From the NCBI GenBank assembly GCA_002110465.1, contig NEED01000068.1:1-56617 (forward strand): DNA of 56,617 nucleotides, written 5' to 3'. The notes beneath the pieces were generated by a model. That model was not told the DNA's origin. It was given only the letters and a program-made list of their open reading frames with translations, and did not search any database. How positions within the stretch are numbered: position 1 is the stretch's first letter; the number at the start of each line of letters is the position of its first letter. This DNA comes from an unicellular cyanobacterium SU2. GTDB lineage: Bacteria > Cyanobacteriota > Cyanobacteriia > Cyanobacteriales > Microcystaceae. The translations under genes were made by a program, and so were the position numbers. This document shows positions 26,716-36,090 of the stretch, piece by piece.

Positions 26716-28440
26716 ATGATGCTTAATGATCAAGACTTATACGATCAATTATTAGAACTAGACGGACGGGGCTATAAAGCTTATAAAGATATCAAAGGAA
26801 GTTATAAATTCCCTGAATTCACCTTGATTATTGATCATGTTCAAGGTGATCCTTTTGCTGCACCGAGTAAAGTCATTGTCAAAGTTCCCCAAGCGATCGC
26901 AAGGTTTCCCCTGAGTCTATATCAGTCCCCTAGTCGAGAAATTGCCTTTAGAGACTATCTCACCCGTCAATTTGCTGAAATTGCTCAAAAATTAAGTGCT
27001 TATCGGGGAACAGGAAAAAGTGGTTTAATCAATATTGTGGCGGTTAAACAGGAAATTCTACCCCGTACTGCTATTTTTGTCAGCGATCGTCAAATAGAAG
27101 CCCGATTTTCCCTAGGACTTCCCGCGCGAGGACGGACTATTTTAGGTCGCCAAGCTGCCCAAATGTTATGTGAAGATATCCCCAAAATTGTGGATCATGC
27201 TTTGAAATATGGGGAAATTGACCCTCAAACCTTGCAAAATCACGTTGAAACCGCAGAAGATGCTGACTGGTTACGTCAACAACTAGAAAACAAAGGATTG
27301 GTTGCGTTTATTGCTAATGGGGCTATGCTACCGCGACGGAGTGGCGTTGATCCCCGTCCATTACAAAACGATGCAATTCCTTTTCAATCGCCAAAATCCC
27401 TAGAAGTTGAGTTTAATTGTCCCAACTCTGGCATTATTCGTGGGATGGGAATTACCCACGGCATCACCTTAATTGTAGGCGGTGGCTATCATGGTAAATC
27501 AACCCTACTTAGGGCAATAGAATTAGGGGTTTATAATCATATTCCAGGAGATGGACGGGAATTTGTGGTGACAAATCCAGAGGCAGTTAAAATTAGGGCT
27601 GAGGATGGACGCAGTATTGCCGAAGTCAATATTTCCCCTTTTATTAATCAGTTACCCCAAGGACGTTCAACTCAAGCTTTTTCAACGACTAATGCCAGTG
27701 GAAGTACCTCCCAAGCAGCGAATATTATTGAAGCCCTCGAAGCGGAGGCTAAGATGTTATTGGTAGATGAAGATACGGCAGCCACTAACTTTATGATCCG
27801 CGATCGCCGGATGCAACAATTAATTGCTAAAGATAAAGAACCTATTACCCCCTTTATTGATAAAGTTCGCCAACTTTATACCGATTATGGAGTGTCTACC
27901 ATTTTAGTGATGGGAGGTAGCGGAGATTATTTCGATGTGGCTGATACAGTAATTGCCATGGAAAATTTTCAACCTTCAGATGTTACTAACCAAGCTAAAA
28001 TAATCGCTCAACAACACCTAAATAATCGTCTAACAGAAGGGGGGGATAAGTTTGGGTTAATTACGCCCAGAATTCCCTTACCAGAAAGTATCAATCCCAG
28101 TCGAGGAAAACGGGCAGTTAACGTTAAAGTTCGGGACGTGGATGAGGTGGCTTTTGGGAGAGAAGATATTGATTTAGGGGCAGTAGAACAAATCGTTGAA
28201 GCTGGACAATTACGGGCGATCGCCGCAGCCATTGTTTATGCTAAAAAGAAGTATCTCGATCGTCGTCGAACCTTACCTGAAATTTTAGATCAAGTGATGG
28301 CTGATATCATAAATCAAGGGTTAGATATTTTAACGGAATTTCCCCAAGGAGATTTAGTTTCCTTCCGTCGTTTTGAGTTAGCTGCCGCTTTAAATCGACT
28401 GCGATCGCTTAAACTCATCTCTTGCACCAGGACAATATAG
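26716..28440 (+). CDS. ABC-class ATPase (COG3044 / ABC_ATPase family)
   Basis: 574 residues. The P-loop GGGYHGKST lies at about 255-263, and the Walker B-like segment MLLVDEDTAATN comes about 100 residues later. It has the family-typical N-terminal RNA/DNA-interacting-like domain (FAAPSKVIVKVPQA). These soluble ATPases lack a transporter partner; their role is not settled. Start: the frame opens with TTG at 26710, but two ATGs at 26716 and 26719 are better. The final residues (ISCTRTI) run into the 28437 repeat and may be altered by it. Confidence 0.9.
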   Translation: MMLNDQDLYDQLLELDGRGYKAYKDIKGSYKFPEFTLIIDHVQGDPFAAPSKVIVKVPQAIARFPLSLYQSPSREIAFRDYLTRQFAEIAQKLSAYRGTGKSGLINIVAVKQEILPRTAIFVSDRQIEARFSLGLPARGRTILGRQAAQMLCEDIPKIVDHALKYGEIDPQTLQNHVETAEDADWLRQQLENKGLVAFIANGAMLPRRSGVDPRPLQNDAIPFQSPKSLEVEFNCPNSGIIRGMGITHGITLIVGGGYHGKSTLLRAIELGVYNHIPGDGREFVVTNPEAVKIRAEDGRSIAEVNISPFINQLPQGRSTQAFSTTNASGSTSQAANIIEALEAEAKMLLVDEDTAATNFMIRDRRMQQLIAKDKEPITPFIDKVRQLYTDYGVSTILVMGGSGDYFDVADTVIAMENFQPSDVTNQAKIIAQQHLNNRLTEGGDKFGLITPRIPLPESINPSRGKRAVNVKVRDVDEVAFGREDIDLGAVEQIVEAGQLRAIAAAIVYAKKKYLDRRRTLPEILDQVMADIINQGLDILTEFPQGDLVSFRRFELAAALNRLRSLKLISCTRTI

Positions 28441-28545
28441 CAGTTCCCATACTGGTGAGGCTTCGCCGAACGTCCGAAAGGTACAATTCCCTCTTTACTT
28501 TCCCCTTATTAAGAGGGGTAGGGGGGATCGGGGACGATAGTTAAA
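28437..28545. repeat. Dispersed repeat, copy 2, at the end of the ATPase gene
   Basis: TATAGCAGTTCC overlaps the stop codon of the ATPase gene. It is followed by GGCTTCGCCGAACG, GGTACAATTCCC and a CCCCTTATTAAGAGGGG hairpin. It is the inverted relative of the repeat at 26380-26510. The G-rich hairpin could serve as a terminator. Confidence 0.55.
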
Positions 28546-28635
28546 TGATATAATCTACTTTTTCTGTTAAAAAACTTAGGGAAGAACCCCTCACACCATC
28601 ACGTTTACCTAGTCATTTAGATGAGTTCTAGATAG

Positions 28636-29397
28636 CTAAGAGGGGAAAACACTTTCGGGCTGATTCGGTTGACTGACAACTTGGTTTTGTTGATTTAAAA
28701 ATCGTTGCTTGACAACTTCTTGAAAGTCTTTGAGATCTGATTTCCAAGAAGTAATTCCTTGAGTTAACTGGTCAATTTTTCTTTGTTGAAAACCATCTTC
28801 GAGGGTATAGTTAAAATTGCCAGTAAATAATAGGGCAGGCATTGAAGATTGATCCGGTAGAGAAATTTTAGCTTCGTTAATACTCAGGCTAAATTGACAG
28901 CGATCGAGTTGATAAAGTAAATTTAGCCCTGCTTGTACAGGAGCATTGCCAAAGTCTTGCCAGGCTCCAGGTGCTAAGAGATTTTTAGTAATATATTGTC
29001 TGGCTGCGTTTTGATTATCGGGAAAGGGAATAAGGGCTTTAGGACTGATGGACAACCCTTTATATTCAGCTTTAGGTAGCTTTTCTATATATTTTTGAGC
29101 AACAACAGGAATATTAAGTTCCTCAAGCGATTTAGTGCCGATCGCTTCCATAAAAGTGACTGTACGCTGTTGGGCGACAATACTCACCCCATTCTGAAAA
29201 GTGACTTGAGCAACATTCGGGTTTAAAACTGGTTGTTTAGCGAGTTCCCAGTCGTCGGGGATAATGCCGCTAAACTTAAGAAAGTCTTCGCTAAGCATGG
29301 TTGGGTTGAGATTTTTGGCAGCAATAGAGATTGCTAGTTCTTGAATTTCTCGTATTTGTAAGGGAGTTTTTGCTTTGTTATCCGATGGAGTTTCCAT
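28636..29397 (-). CDS. Conserved hypothetical protein
   Basis: 253 residues, no signal peptide or membrane helix. N-terminal helical part (LQIREIQELAISIAAKNL), then a mixed region ending in NFNYTLEDGFQQRKIDQLTQ and a Gln/Asn/Pro-rich tail. I recognise no named family. Composition and codon use look like the host's, so it is a genuine gene. It precedes the phosphorothioation-associated gene on the same strand's far side by 150 bp. Confidence 0.75.
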   Translation of the reverse strand: METPSDNKAKTPLQIREIQELAISIAAKNLNPTMLSEDFLKFSGIIPDDWELAKQPVLNPNVAQVTFQNGVSIVAQQRTVTFMEAIGTKSLEELNIPVVAQKYIEKLPKAEYKGLSISPKALIPFPDNQNAARQYITKNLLAPGAWQDFGNAPVQAGLNLLYQLDRCQFSLSINEAKISLPDQSSMPALLFTGNFNYTLEDGFQQRKIDQLTQGITSWKSDLKDFQEVVKQRFLNQQNQVVSQPNQPESVFPS

Positions 29398-29546
29398 GAT
29401 TTTTCGGTTAAGTTTAACTCACTTTATTTTACAGGGTTATGGTTTCCTCCCTCGTCAAAAATTTGACTTGATTTCCCCTTAATTATGATTAAAATCATTC
29501 TGATGATCTTCTAATGCTTATCATTCAGATTAAAACAACTTTTTTG

Positions 29547-30011
29547 TTACAAAAATCGACTAAGATTAAATTCTTCATTGAGATCTGAATTTGGTAAACG
29601 TTCTAAACTTAATAGTAATAACAGTCGCTCTGTGTAGTCTACCGTTCCCCGTAATTCTTCTCGAAGTTTTTCGAGTCCTCCATTAGCGTATTCTTCAAAA
29701 ATATTAATTCGTTTGGCTTCTGCTTCAAGATCATAAACTGAAAGAATTTTCGGGTCGTTGGTTTGGGCGATCGCGATTAATTTAATGACCGTATCATAAC
29801 CCCTAGAAACAAAGATCTCTAAGCTAATTGGAGCCGGCTCTTTGGAGATAACAGTTAAGGGAACTCGTTTTTTATATTTAGCTCCATAACTGGCAGCAAA
29901 TACCATGACATCAGCATAGGTTTGAAAGGGTTTTTTTCCAAAACTATCATTCACTAATGTTCGGACTAAATCTGCTTTATCTTTAGCGATTCTAATGCGA
30001 TTAGCTACCAT
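29547..30011 (-). CDS. DNA phosphorothioation-associated protein 4 (orphan)
   Basis: 154 residues from the ATG at 30011; a TTG nine codons earlier is possible. NRIRIAKDKADLVRTLV, then YADVMVFAASYGAKYKKRVP and FEEYANGGLEKL match the family named Dnd system-associated protein 4, known from loci that replace a backbone oxygen of DNA with sulfur. No dndA-E, dptF-H or pbe gene lies in the window, so this copy is an orphan or serves a distant locus. The biochemical role is not known. Confidence 0.7.
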   Translation of the reverse strand: MVANRIRIAKDKADLVRTLVNDSFGKKPFQTYADVMVFAASYGAKYKKRVPLTVISKEPAPISLEIFVSRGYDTVIKLIAIAQTNDPKILSVYDLEAEAKRINIFEEYANGGLEKLREELRGTVDYTERLLLLLSLERLPNSDLNEEFNLSRFL

Positions 30012-30173
30012 AGTTTGAGTTTTAAAGCTAGACGACAACGGTTATCGTTAATTATACTTGCCTCTTCAACCAGTACAATAAAACTAAATAGCTAGATATT
30101 ATAAAATATCCCTTAATTTGATGATTTGTTTCGGAGTTTCTCAACCCTAATCAGGTCAATTAATTAAATTCCC

Positions 30174-31031
30174 TCACTGATGAATAGCAGAAAATAAAGC
30201 TGAGTAATCACTATCTGACAATCCCAACGCTGTTGTTTGTTGAATCAGGTTACGAATTCCCTTTAATCCATCAGTATTTAACCCGCTTTTTTCTGCTTGA
30301 CTTAAAAATAAGTCCACATCTTTTAATAAATGTTTTGTCGGAAAGTTGGGATTATCAAAGTTACGCTGCCTCATTCGCTCTAATTTTTTATCAAATGTAG
30401 GAGCATATAAAGCACTTTCTCGCAAAATTTCCATAAATTTGGCTATATCAACTCCTTGACTCTCGATTAAGCCTAAACTCAAAGCAAAACCACTGGTCAA
30501 GGCCGCAATTAATTGATTCAATGCTAATTTAAGAGCCGACGCTGTCCCAACTTCCCCAATATATTTGGGTTGCTCACCAAACTGTTCTAAGAGTCCTTTC
30601 CATTGCTTAAATTGAGACTCGTTTGCTCCCACCATCACTAATAATGTTCCGGCTTGTGCTTGGGGAATACTGCCTAAAACTGGAGCTTCTAGGTAATCTC
30701 CCCCTCGTCCTTGCACTTCTTTTTGAATGGTTTGACTGTCATCGGGGGAAATGGTTCCCATTTGAATAACAGTACGATTGTGTAAGGTATTAGCCGTCTC
30801 AGGGTTTAAGATGACCTCTCGAATCGCTTTAGCATCAGTCAACATTAAAATAAGAACATCTGCCGATTGAATTGCTTCTAAGGGCGTTTTAGCGATTTTA
30901 GCTCCCAAAGACTCTAATGGAGCTAGTTTACTCAAGGTTCGATTATAAGCAATCACCGAATAATTAGCTTGTAAAAGTCTTTGTGCAAGGGGTTTGCCCA
31001 TTAATCCTGTGCCCAAAACACCAATATTCAT
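30174..31031 (-). CDS. NAD(P)-dependent beta-hydroxyacid dehydrogenase (3-hydroxyisobutyrate dehydrogenase family)
   Basis: 285 residues. GVLGTGLMGKPLAQRL (residues 4-19) is the dinucleotide-binding site. The substrate motif lies at DAPV-like YLEAPVLGSIPQA, and the catalytic Lys is in ASALKLALNQ. The C-terminal all-helical domain is complete. Related enzymes reduce succinic semialdehyde or glyoxylate, or oxidise 3-hydroxyisobutyrate. Specificity is undecided; succinate-semialdehyde reductase (GLYR-like) is plausible in cyanobacteria. Confidence 0.88.
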   Translation of the reverse strand: MNIGVLGTGLMGKPLAQRLLQANYSVIAYNRTLSKLAPLESLGAKIAKTPLEAIQSADVLILMLTDAKAIREVILNPETANTLHNRTVIQMGTISPDDSQTIQKEVQGRGGDYLEAPVLGSIPQAQAGTLLVMVGANESQFKQWKGLLEQFGEQPKYIGEVGTASALKLALNQLIAALTSGFALSLGLIESQGVDIAKFMEILRESALYAPTFDKKLERMRQRNFDNPNFPTKHLLKDVDLFLSQAEKSGLNTDGLKGIRNLIQQTTALGLSDSDYSALFSAIHQ

Positions 31032-31123
31032 TTTTAGTCATTTCCTTATTTTGTTGTTAATTAATTCAATTGTACAGTCTCTAAATTCTGCATTCTAAAT
31101 GCTACATTTTGCTGTGAAGGATG

Positions 31124-31915
31124 TCACAGAGACGCTGTTCCTGTTCCTTGAAACATAAACCAAGATAAGAAAAAGTTAACCACAAATACAGCTAGTAAAG
31201 CAGTTACTACTGCTGTTGTCGTAGATTGTCCTACCCCTTTAGCTCCTCCGGTAGTGGTTAATCCCCAACTGCAACCAATAATAGCAATTAAACTACCAAA
31301 AGCAATAGATTTAATAATTGAGGTTAATAAATCCCAAAGCTCTAGAAAATTGCGGGCTGATTTCAAAAAAACCACTGGAGAAATATCGTATAAACTATCA
31401 GCAATAAAGAGCCCCCCAGCCATACCCGTCATCAAAGAAAGAAGATTTAAGACAGGCAACATCAAACAACAGGCTAAAACACGAGGAACCACCAAATAAT
31501 CGATGGGATCAGTTTTTAACATATAAAGCGCATCAATCTGCTCTGTTACCCGCATTGTCCCTATTTCTGCGGCAAAAGCTGAACCGACCCGTCCTGCCAC
31601 CACTACAGCCGTCAGAACAGGAGCTAATTCTCTAGTTAAAGCAATCGCCAAAACTCCGCCAACGGTACTGGCTGCTCCAAAGTTAATGAATTCCCGAGCA
31701 ACTTGAATCGTAAACACCATTCCCACAAATCCTGCTGTTACTAAAGCGATGGTCAGGGATTCAGGGCCAACAACACTCATTTGTTCAAAGGTATTGCGTC
31801 GATGGATTTTGGTTTTGAGCAGATGGAAAAAGACCTGCCCTCCCAAAAGAATCGCTGCTAATAATCGTTCAAACCATACACCAAAACCGCGACGGGTACT
31901 TGTCTGGTTAGTCAT
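31124..31915 (-). CDS. mlaE: MlaE-type ABC transporter permease (lipid transport)
   Basis: 263 residues with about five membrane helices. Conserved MlaE features are VAREFINFGAASTVGG, ALTRELAPVLTAVVVAGRVGSAFAAEIGTM (in parts) and MRVTEQIDAL. MlaE permeases move phospholipids between envelope membranes with an MlaF ATPase and MCE proteins, which are not in this window. It lies 63 bp downstream of pilJ on the same strand. In Synechocystis 6803 a permease of this kind follows the pilG-pilJ cluster too (slr1045 after slr1041-slr1044). Confidence 0.9.
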   Translation of the reverse strand: MTNQTSTRRGFGVWFERLLAAILLGGQVFFHLLKTKIHRRNTFEQMSVVGPESLTIALVTAGFVGMVFTIQVAREFINFGAASTVGGVLAIALTRELAPVLTAVVVAGRVGSAFAAEIGTMRVTEQIDALYMLKTDPIDYLVVPRVLACCLMLPVLNLLSLMTGMAGGLFIADSLYDISPVVFLKSARNFLELWDLLTSIIKSIAFGSLIAIIGCSWGLTTTGGAKGVGQSTTTAVVTALLAVFVVNFFLSWFMFQGTGTASL

Positions 31916-31978
31916 TGATGGGTGATCCTTGTAGTTAATTATGTCTCTCTTATTATTAACCCATGATTCTCAATTCCC

Positions 31979-34639
31979 CTAGTTTTCGTTTTTATCAACA
32001 CGGAATCGTTCTACAGATGCGAGTAAATCTCGGGAAATAGCCACTAAATTTTGTAACGACCCTGCCACCCGTTGGGATTCGTGGGAAGTTTCTTGAGCGG
32101 TCAATTCCACCGATTGCATTACCTGAGTTACCGCGCGAGAATTTTCCCGTTGTTGGATGGTATCAGCCGTAATTGAGCGCACTAGACTATTAATGCGATT
32201 GGAGACATCAATAATATCTTCGAGAGACGTTTTTGCCTGTTCAGAGGTATCTACTAGGTTAATAACCTGTTGAATTCCTTCTTCCATGGCGGTCATCACC
32301 GAACCGGTTTCACTTTGAATTTGCAAAACGATTTGTTCAATTTCTTTAAGAGATTTGGCTGAACGGTCAGCCAACTGACGGACTTCATCAGCAACAATGG
32401 CAAATCCTCGTCCGGCTTCTCCTGCCCTTGCTGCTTGAATCGAGGCATTGAGTGCTAATAAATTGGTTCGAGAGGCAATTTGGGAAATCAAGGCCACAAT
32501 TTTCGAGATTTCCTGAGACGCTTCTGCCAGACGTTTTACCTTACGGGTCGTATCGGATACGGTTTCTCGAATGCCTAGAATCCCGGCTACCGTGCGTTCT
32601 ACTGCTTCTCCTCCTTTCAAGGCACTAATCGAGGAGGTATGGGCAACCTCTTCAGCTTCGCGGGCGTTTTCTGCTACCCGTTGAATCGATTGAGTCATCA
32701 CCTGCACCGAATTGAGGGTAACGGCTAATTCTTCTGCCATCCTTAGAGCATCACTGGAGTTGTTGCGAGCAAAAGATTCACTATCGGTAGACCCTTTGTT
32801 CACTTGTTTGGCCGCTTGTTTTACTTGTCCAACAATTTCCCGTAAATTTTGAATGGTGAGATTAAACGCATCAGCCACTGCCCCTAATACATCAGCTGTT
32901 ACTACCGCTTCTACGGTCAAATCTCCCCTAGCTGCCCCTTCTACGTCATCGAGAAGGCGAATGACTTGCCGTTGTAAATCTTCTCGAGCTTGCTCGATTT
33001 CAGCAGCCCGTTGTTGTGCTTCACTGGTGGTGGTTAAGACAATTCGCGCTAATTGGTTGAAACTGATGGATAATTTACCTAACTCATCCTCAGAATAAAC
33101 AGTTGCTTTGACATTAAAATCCCCCGCATACATGGCATCAAACTGAGCTTGTAAATCATTAACCGTTTGTTTGACATAACTAGCACTGATTAATCCCAAT
33201 AAGAGAGCAGTCCCAAAACTTCCTACCCCTCCGACTAAAGCCATTAAGAGAATAGGACTTCCTTTCGGAGAAGATGATGGTTCCGTGTCGGACTGACCAT
33301 TTTCTTCAGAAGTATTAGAGGTTGAGTCTGATGATTGTTCAGGAGTAACTTGCTCGGTTGGTTCCTCAACAGATGTGTTAGCTTCGGGTTTGGGCGCAAA
33401 GACCCCTCCTAAAATCCCAACCAACAGCACGGCTACGAAGGAGACTATCCCAGTGATTCCTGCGGCTATCCAAGGTTTAGTCTTGAAAGAGGCATTGATA
33501 AACCAAGCAGACCAAGGTTGTTGGCTAACATCTACCATTGGTTTGGCAAATGAACTGAGTCCCTCTTGTGCTTCAGAACCGATCACTTCATTCGGTTTAA
33601 CCCAACTTACCGTTGTTGTACCAGTGTTATTGTTTAATAGCTCTGACTGACTTAATCCCAAATCATTACTGAGTTTTTCACTGCTACCGGTAAAAATATC
33701 TGTGTCGGGTAATTCTCCACTGACCTCAGTTAGCTCAAAGTTAGACAACTCTTTGAGTTGTTCCTCATTTAATGCCTCAAGATTATCGATAAAACTTGCT
33801 TGATTAGTCTCTGAACTAGAAGGCATTGAGGCGGTGGCTTCAAAATTGGATGCGTCATCAGCACTGTCATTAGATGAGTTGTAGGCTGATGGTTTCAAAG
33901 AATTTCCATTAAAGCCTTGACTAGGCGTTGATCTATTGGCATCCTCAAGATCACGATTTTCTAATGGAGGAGACACAACAAAGGTATTGGGTCCAGGCTC
34001 GGCCATCCCATTTACCTGAGTGTTAATCTGTTCTTCGTCTGGATACTCATCAGCAAAGGGAAAGTCTGCTATGTCCTCAGTGTTAGGAATTTGCCAGTTA
34101 TCAGGGGTTTCTGGGGGGAGATCACCAGAGAAAGGGCTTTTCCCTTGAGACGGTTCAAAAGTCGTTTGGGGGCTATCTTGAAAGGGATTATTGGTGGTTG
34201 GATCGTGGCCAATGGTGGGTTCTCCAAAATCGTCTTCATCAAAGTCCCAGTCCACAGCATCTTCATTAATTTGGAAGTCATTGCCCCAGTCTTCTGGAGA
34301 GTCTTCGGTGGCGATCGCCTCACTATGATCTTTATTTAATTCAGGCTCTTTGGTTAATCCTAAAAACTGTTGAGCGCGTTCTAAACCTTGCTGAGCTAGA
34401 TCTCGTAAGTCTTGACGGTTAGTTAATTGAAGGACTGATTGATAGTGTTGATAAGCTTGTTCATATTGCTCTAAGCTCAGGGAAATATGACCCCGTAGTA
34501 ACAGAACATCGGGATTGTCTCGATAGGCTTCAGCTTCGGCCATTGGCTGAATAATCTCAGCTGCTTCCTTGTAGTTGCCCTGTCCATAAGCAGCATATGC
34601 TTTATTGTATAAGTCAGAATAGTTAATTTCCTGTGCCAT
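31979..34639 (-). CDS. pilJ: Methyl-accepting chemotaxis protein, PilJ/HmpD type with N-terminal TPR
   Basis: 886 residues. TPR-like repeats (about 5-95) are followed by a long acidic, Ser/Asn-rich linker (110-370). Two membrane helices lie near 392-415 and 462-485. A HAMP-like stretch follows. The C-terminus is a signalling domain with the hairpin tip [24 protein letters not shown] (in parts). Cyanobacterial PilJ proteins of this form control phototaxis and type IV pilus motility. It ends a cluster with cheW, cheY and patA-like genes; the CheA kinase that completes the pathway is not in the window. Confidence 0.93.
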   Translation of the reverse strand: MAQEINYSDLYNKAYAAYGQGNYKEAAEIIQPMAEAEAYRDNPDVLLLRGHISLSLEQYEQAYQHYQSVLQLTNRQDLRDLAQQGLERAQQFLGLTKEPELNKDHSEAIATEDSPEDWGNDFQINEDAVDWDFDEDDFGEPTIGHDPTTNNPFQDSPQTTFEPSQGKSPFSGDLPPETPDNWQIPNTEDIADFPFADEYPDEEQINTQVNGMAEPGPNTFVVSPPLENRDLEDANRSTPSQGFNGNSLKPSAYNSSNDSADDASNFEATASMPSSSETNQASFIDNLEALNEEQLKELSNFELTEVSGELPDTDIFTGSSEKLSNDLGLSQSELLNNNTGTTTVSWVKPNEVIGSEAQEGLSSFAKPMVDVSQQPWSAWFINASFKTKPWIAAGITGIVSFVAVLLVGILGGVFAPKPEANTSVEEPTEQVTPEQSSDSTSNTSEENGQSDTEPSSSPKGSPILLMALVGGVGSFGTALLLGLISASYVKQTVNDLQAQFDAMYAGDFNVKATVYSEDELGKLSISFNQLARIVLTTTSEAQQRAAEIEQAREDLQRQVIRLLDDVEGAARGDLTVEAVVTADVLGAVADAFNLTIQNLREIVGQVKQAAKQVNKGSTDSESFARNNSSDALRMAEELAVTLNSVQVMTQSIQRVAENAREAEEVAHTSSISALKGGEAVERTVAGILGIRETVSDTTRKVKRLAEASQEISKIVALISQIASRTNLLALNASIQAARAGEAGRGFAIVADEVRQLADRSAKSLKEIEQIVLQIQSETGSVMTAMEEGIQQVINLVDTSEQAKTSLEDIIDVSNRINSLVRSITADTIQQRENSRAVTQVMQSVELTAQETSHESQRVAGSLQNLVAISRDLLASVERFRVDKNEN

Positions 34640-34732
34640 TGCCTCTTTCCTTGTGACCTAGTTCAGTGACCCAATTTAAGTTTAATTAATGCTTTATTCT
34701 GGTTTTTACTTTATATTTCATGAGGAATTTGT

Positions 34733-35272
34733 TTAGGTAGCCCATCGCGCTGAACGCAAAATGGCGACATGATTCAATAGACGTAAAACTTGTTGAGCAT
34801 TATCCTGTTCGTTGTTGAACACCCACTCACCTTGGACGTAAGGGGCTATATTATCAGAGATATTGGTAGGAAGTTTTAACTGTTCGACATTAAGCCATTC
34901 CATCTCGCCTAATCCTTGGATCGCTAAGCCTAACATCGTTTCTTGTTCTTCAATGGCAATAATGGGTATTTCTGCGCGATCGGTTTTGAGAATCACGCGA
35001 TCGCCTAAAAATTGTCCTAAGTCTGCCACCCAAATTATCTGACCCCGTAAATTAATGGTTCCTAGTAGTAAAGGAGAGGCATTAGGAATGGGGGTAATGC
35101 GATCTGGAGTCTGTTGCATTACTTCCTTGATAGCGGTTGCGGGTAAGGCAAATTCATCTTGAGACGGAAGATAAAAGCGTAAGTGCAGTTCCCCTTCTGG
35201 GGTTTGCAACGATTGAATCTCAGGGGATATTTCTTGAGTATTTACTGTACCTAATTGAGGATTCCCAACCAT
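34733..35272 (-). CDS. pilI: CheW-like coupling protein (PilI)
   Basis: 179 residues with one CheW domain: LRFYLPSQDEFALPATAIKEV (in parts), then LLGTINLRGQIIWVADLGQFLG and IQGLGEMEWL. CheW proteins tie receptors to the CheA/PilL kinase. It lies 26 bp after the CheY gene and 93 bp before pilJ, in an operon. Confidence 0.92.
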   Translation of the reverse strand: MVGNPQLGTVNTQEISPEIQSLQTPEGELHLRFYLPSQDEFALPATAIKEVMQQTPDRITPIPNASPLLLGTINLRGQIIWVADLGQFLGDRVILKTDRAEIPIIAIEEQETMLGLAIQGLGEMEWLNVEQLKLPTNISDNIAPYVQGEWVFNNEQDNAQQVLRLLNHVAILRSARWAT

Positions 35273-35298
35273 CTTAGTTTCTTACTTGTTTTATTGGT

Positions 35299-35664
35299 TT
35301 ATTTTCGGAGGAGGTTTTTAATAGTTCCGACTAATTCAAGTGGTTGAAATGGCTTGGCAATGTAAGCATCAGCCCCCTGTTTCATTCCCCAATAGCGGTC
35401 AAATTCTTCTCCTTTAGAAGAACACATCACGATGGGAACATTTTGGAACTTGGGGTCAGATTTTAAACGCCGACAGACTTCATAACCATTCATCCCAGGC
35501 ATAACAATATCTAAAACAATTAAATCAGGACTCAATTGTTGGATTTGTTCGAGGGCTTCTAATCCATCTTTGGCAACTATGACTTGCCATCCGTTCTCTT
35601 TAAGGAGACCTGAAATCAGTTCCTGTTGGACTGGACTATCTTCTATTAGTAAAACTGCTTTCAT
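35299..35664 (-). CDS. pilH: CheY-like response regulator (PilH)
   Basis: 121 residues, a single receiver domain. Asp8/Asp9 region (LIEDS), phosphoacceptor Asp52 in LIVLDIVMPG, Ser83-type switch residue and Lys104 in AKPF. No output domain, so it signals through protein contacts, as PilH does in twitching motility. Second gene of the pil chemotaxis-like cluster. Confidence 0.93.
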   Translation of the reverse strand: MKAVLLIEDSPVQQELISGLLKENGWQVIVAKDGLEALEQIQQLSPDLIVLDIVMPGMNGYEVCRRLKSDPKFQNVPIVMCSSKGEEFDRYWGMKQGADAYIAKPFQPLELVGTIKNLLRK

Positions 35665-36090
35665 AAGTGCTTTCTCTAGTGGTTTTTAGTTTATAAAATC
35701 ACGAATACTCCCTTATTGATCCTCAAAAACTTGTAGAGAATTCAATAATGTGGTGGGAGTCCCATCCTTGTAAGGCACTTAGACTCTCTAGGGAAGCAAG
35801 TAATTTGCTTTAGAGCCATTCGATCTTTGATAGTACATCCTTAATTTTCCCAAATTTGGTAACAAAACATCATAAAAGTTGGCCGAAAATTTGTTTTTTA
35901 CTGGTTCTCCCCACAACAGTTATAACGTGGCATGAGTTCGGTGTTAGGGATTCGGGGTTGGCAAGTTAGTTGAAAAATAATTAAAGTTTTCCATTCCAAA
36001 AGGATTATTTCTCATGAAGAGAATGCCTGTGGGCAGCTACTCCAACTTCTGACCTCCCAACTCAGGTTGTTGAAGGTTAAGTCAAAATCG
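35665..36090. other. Intergenic gap within the pil cluster
   Basis: 426 bp separate the PatA-like gene from pilH, unusually long inside an operon. There is no ORF. It contains AGCAAGTAATTTGCTT (hairpin, near 35796) and a GAGTTCGGTGTTAGGG-ATTCGGGG repeat near 35935 that is also found near 1551. Separate transcription of pilH-pilI-pilJ is likely. Confidence 0.5.
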
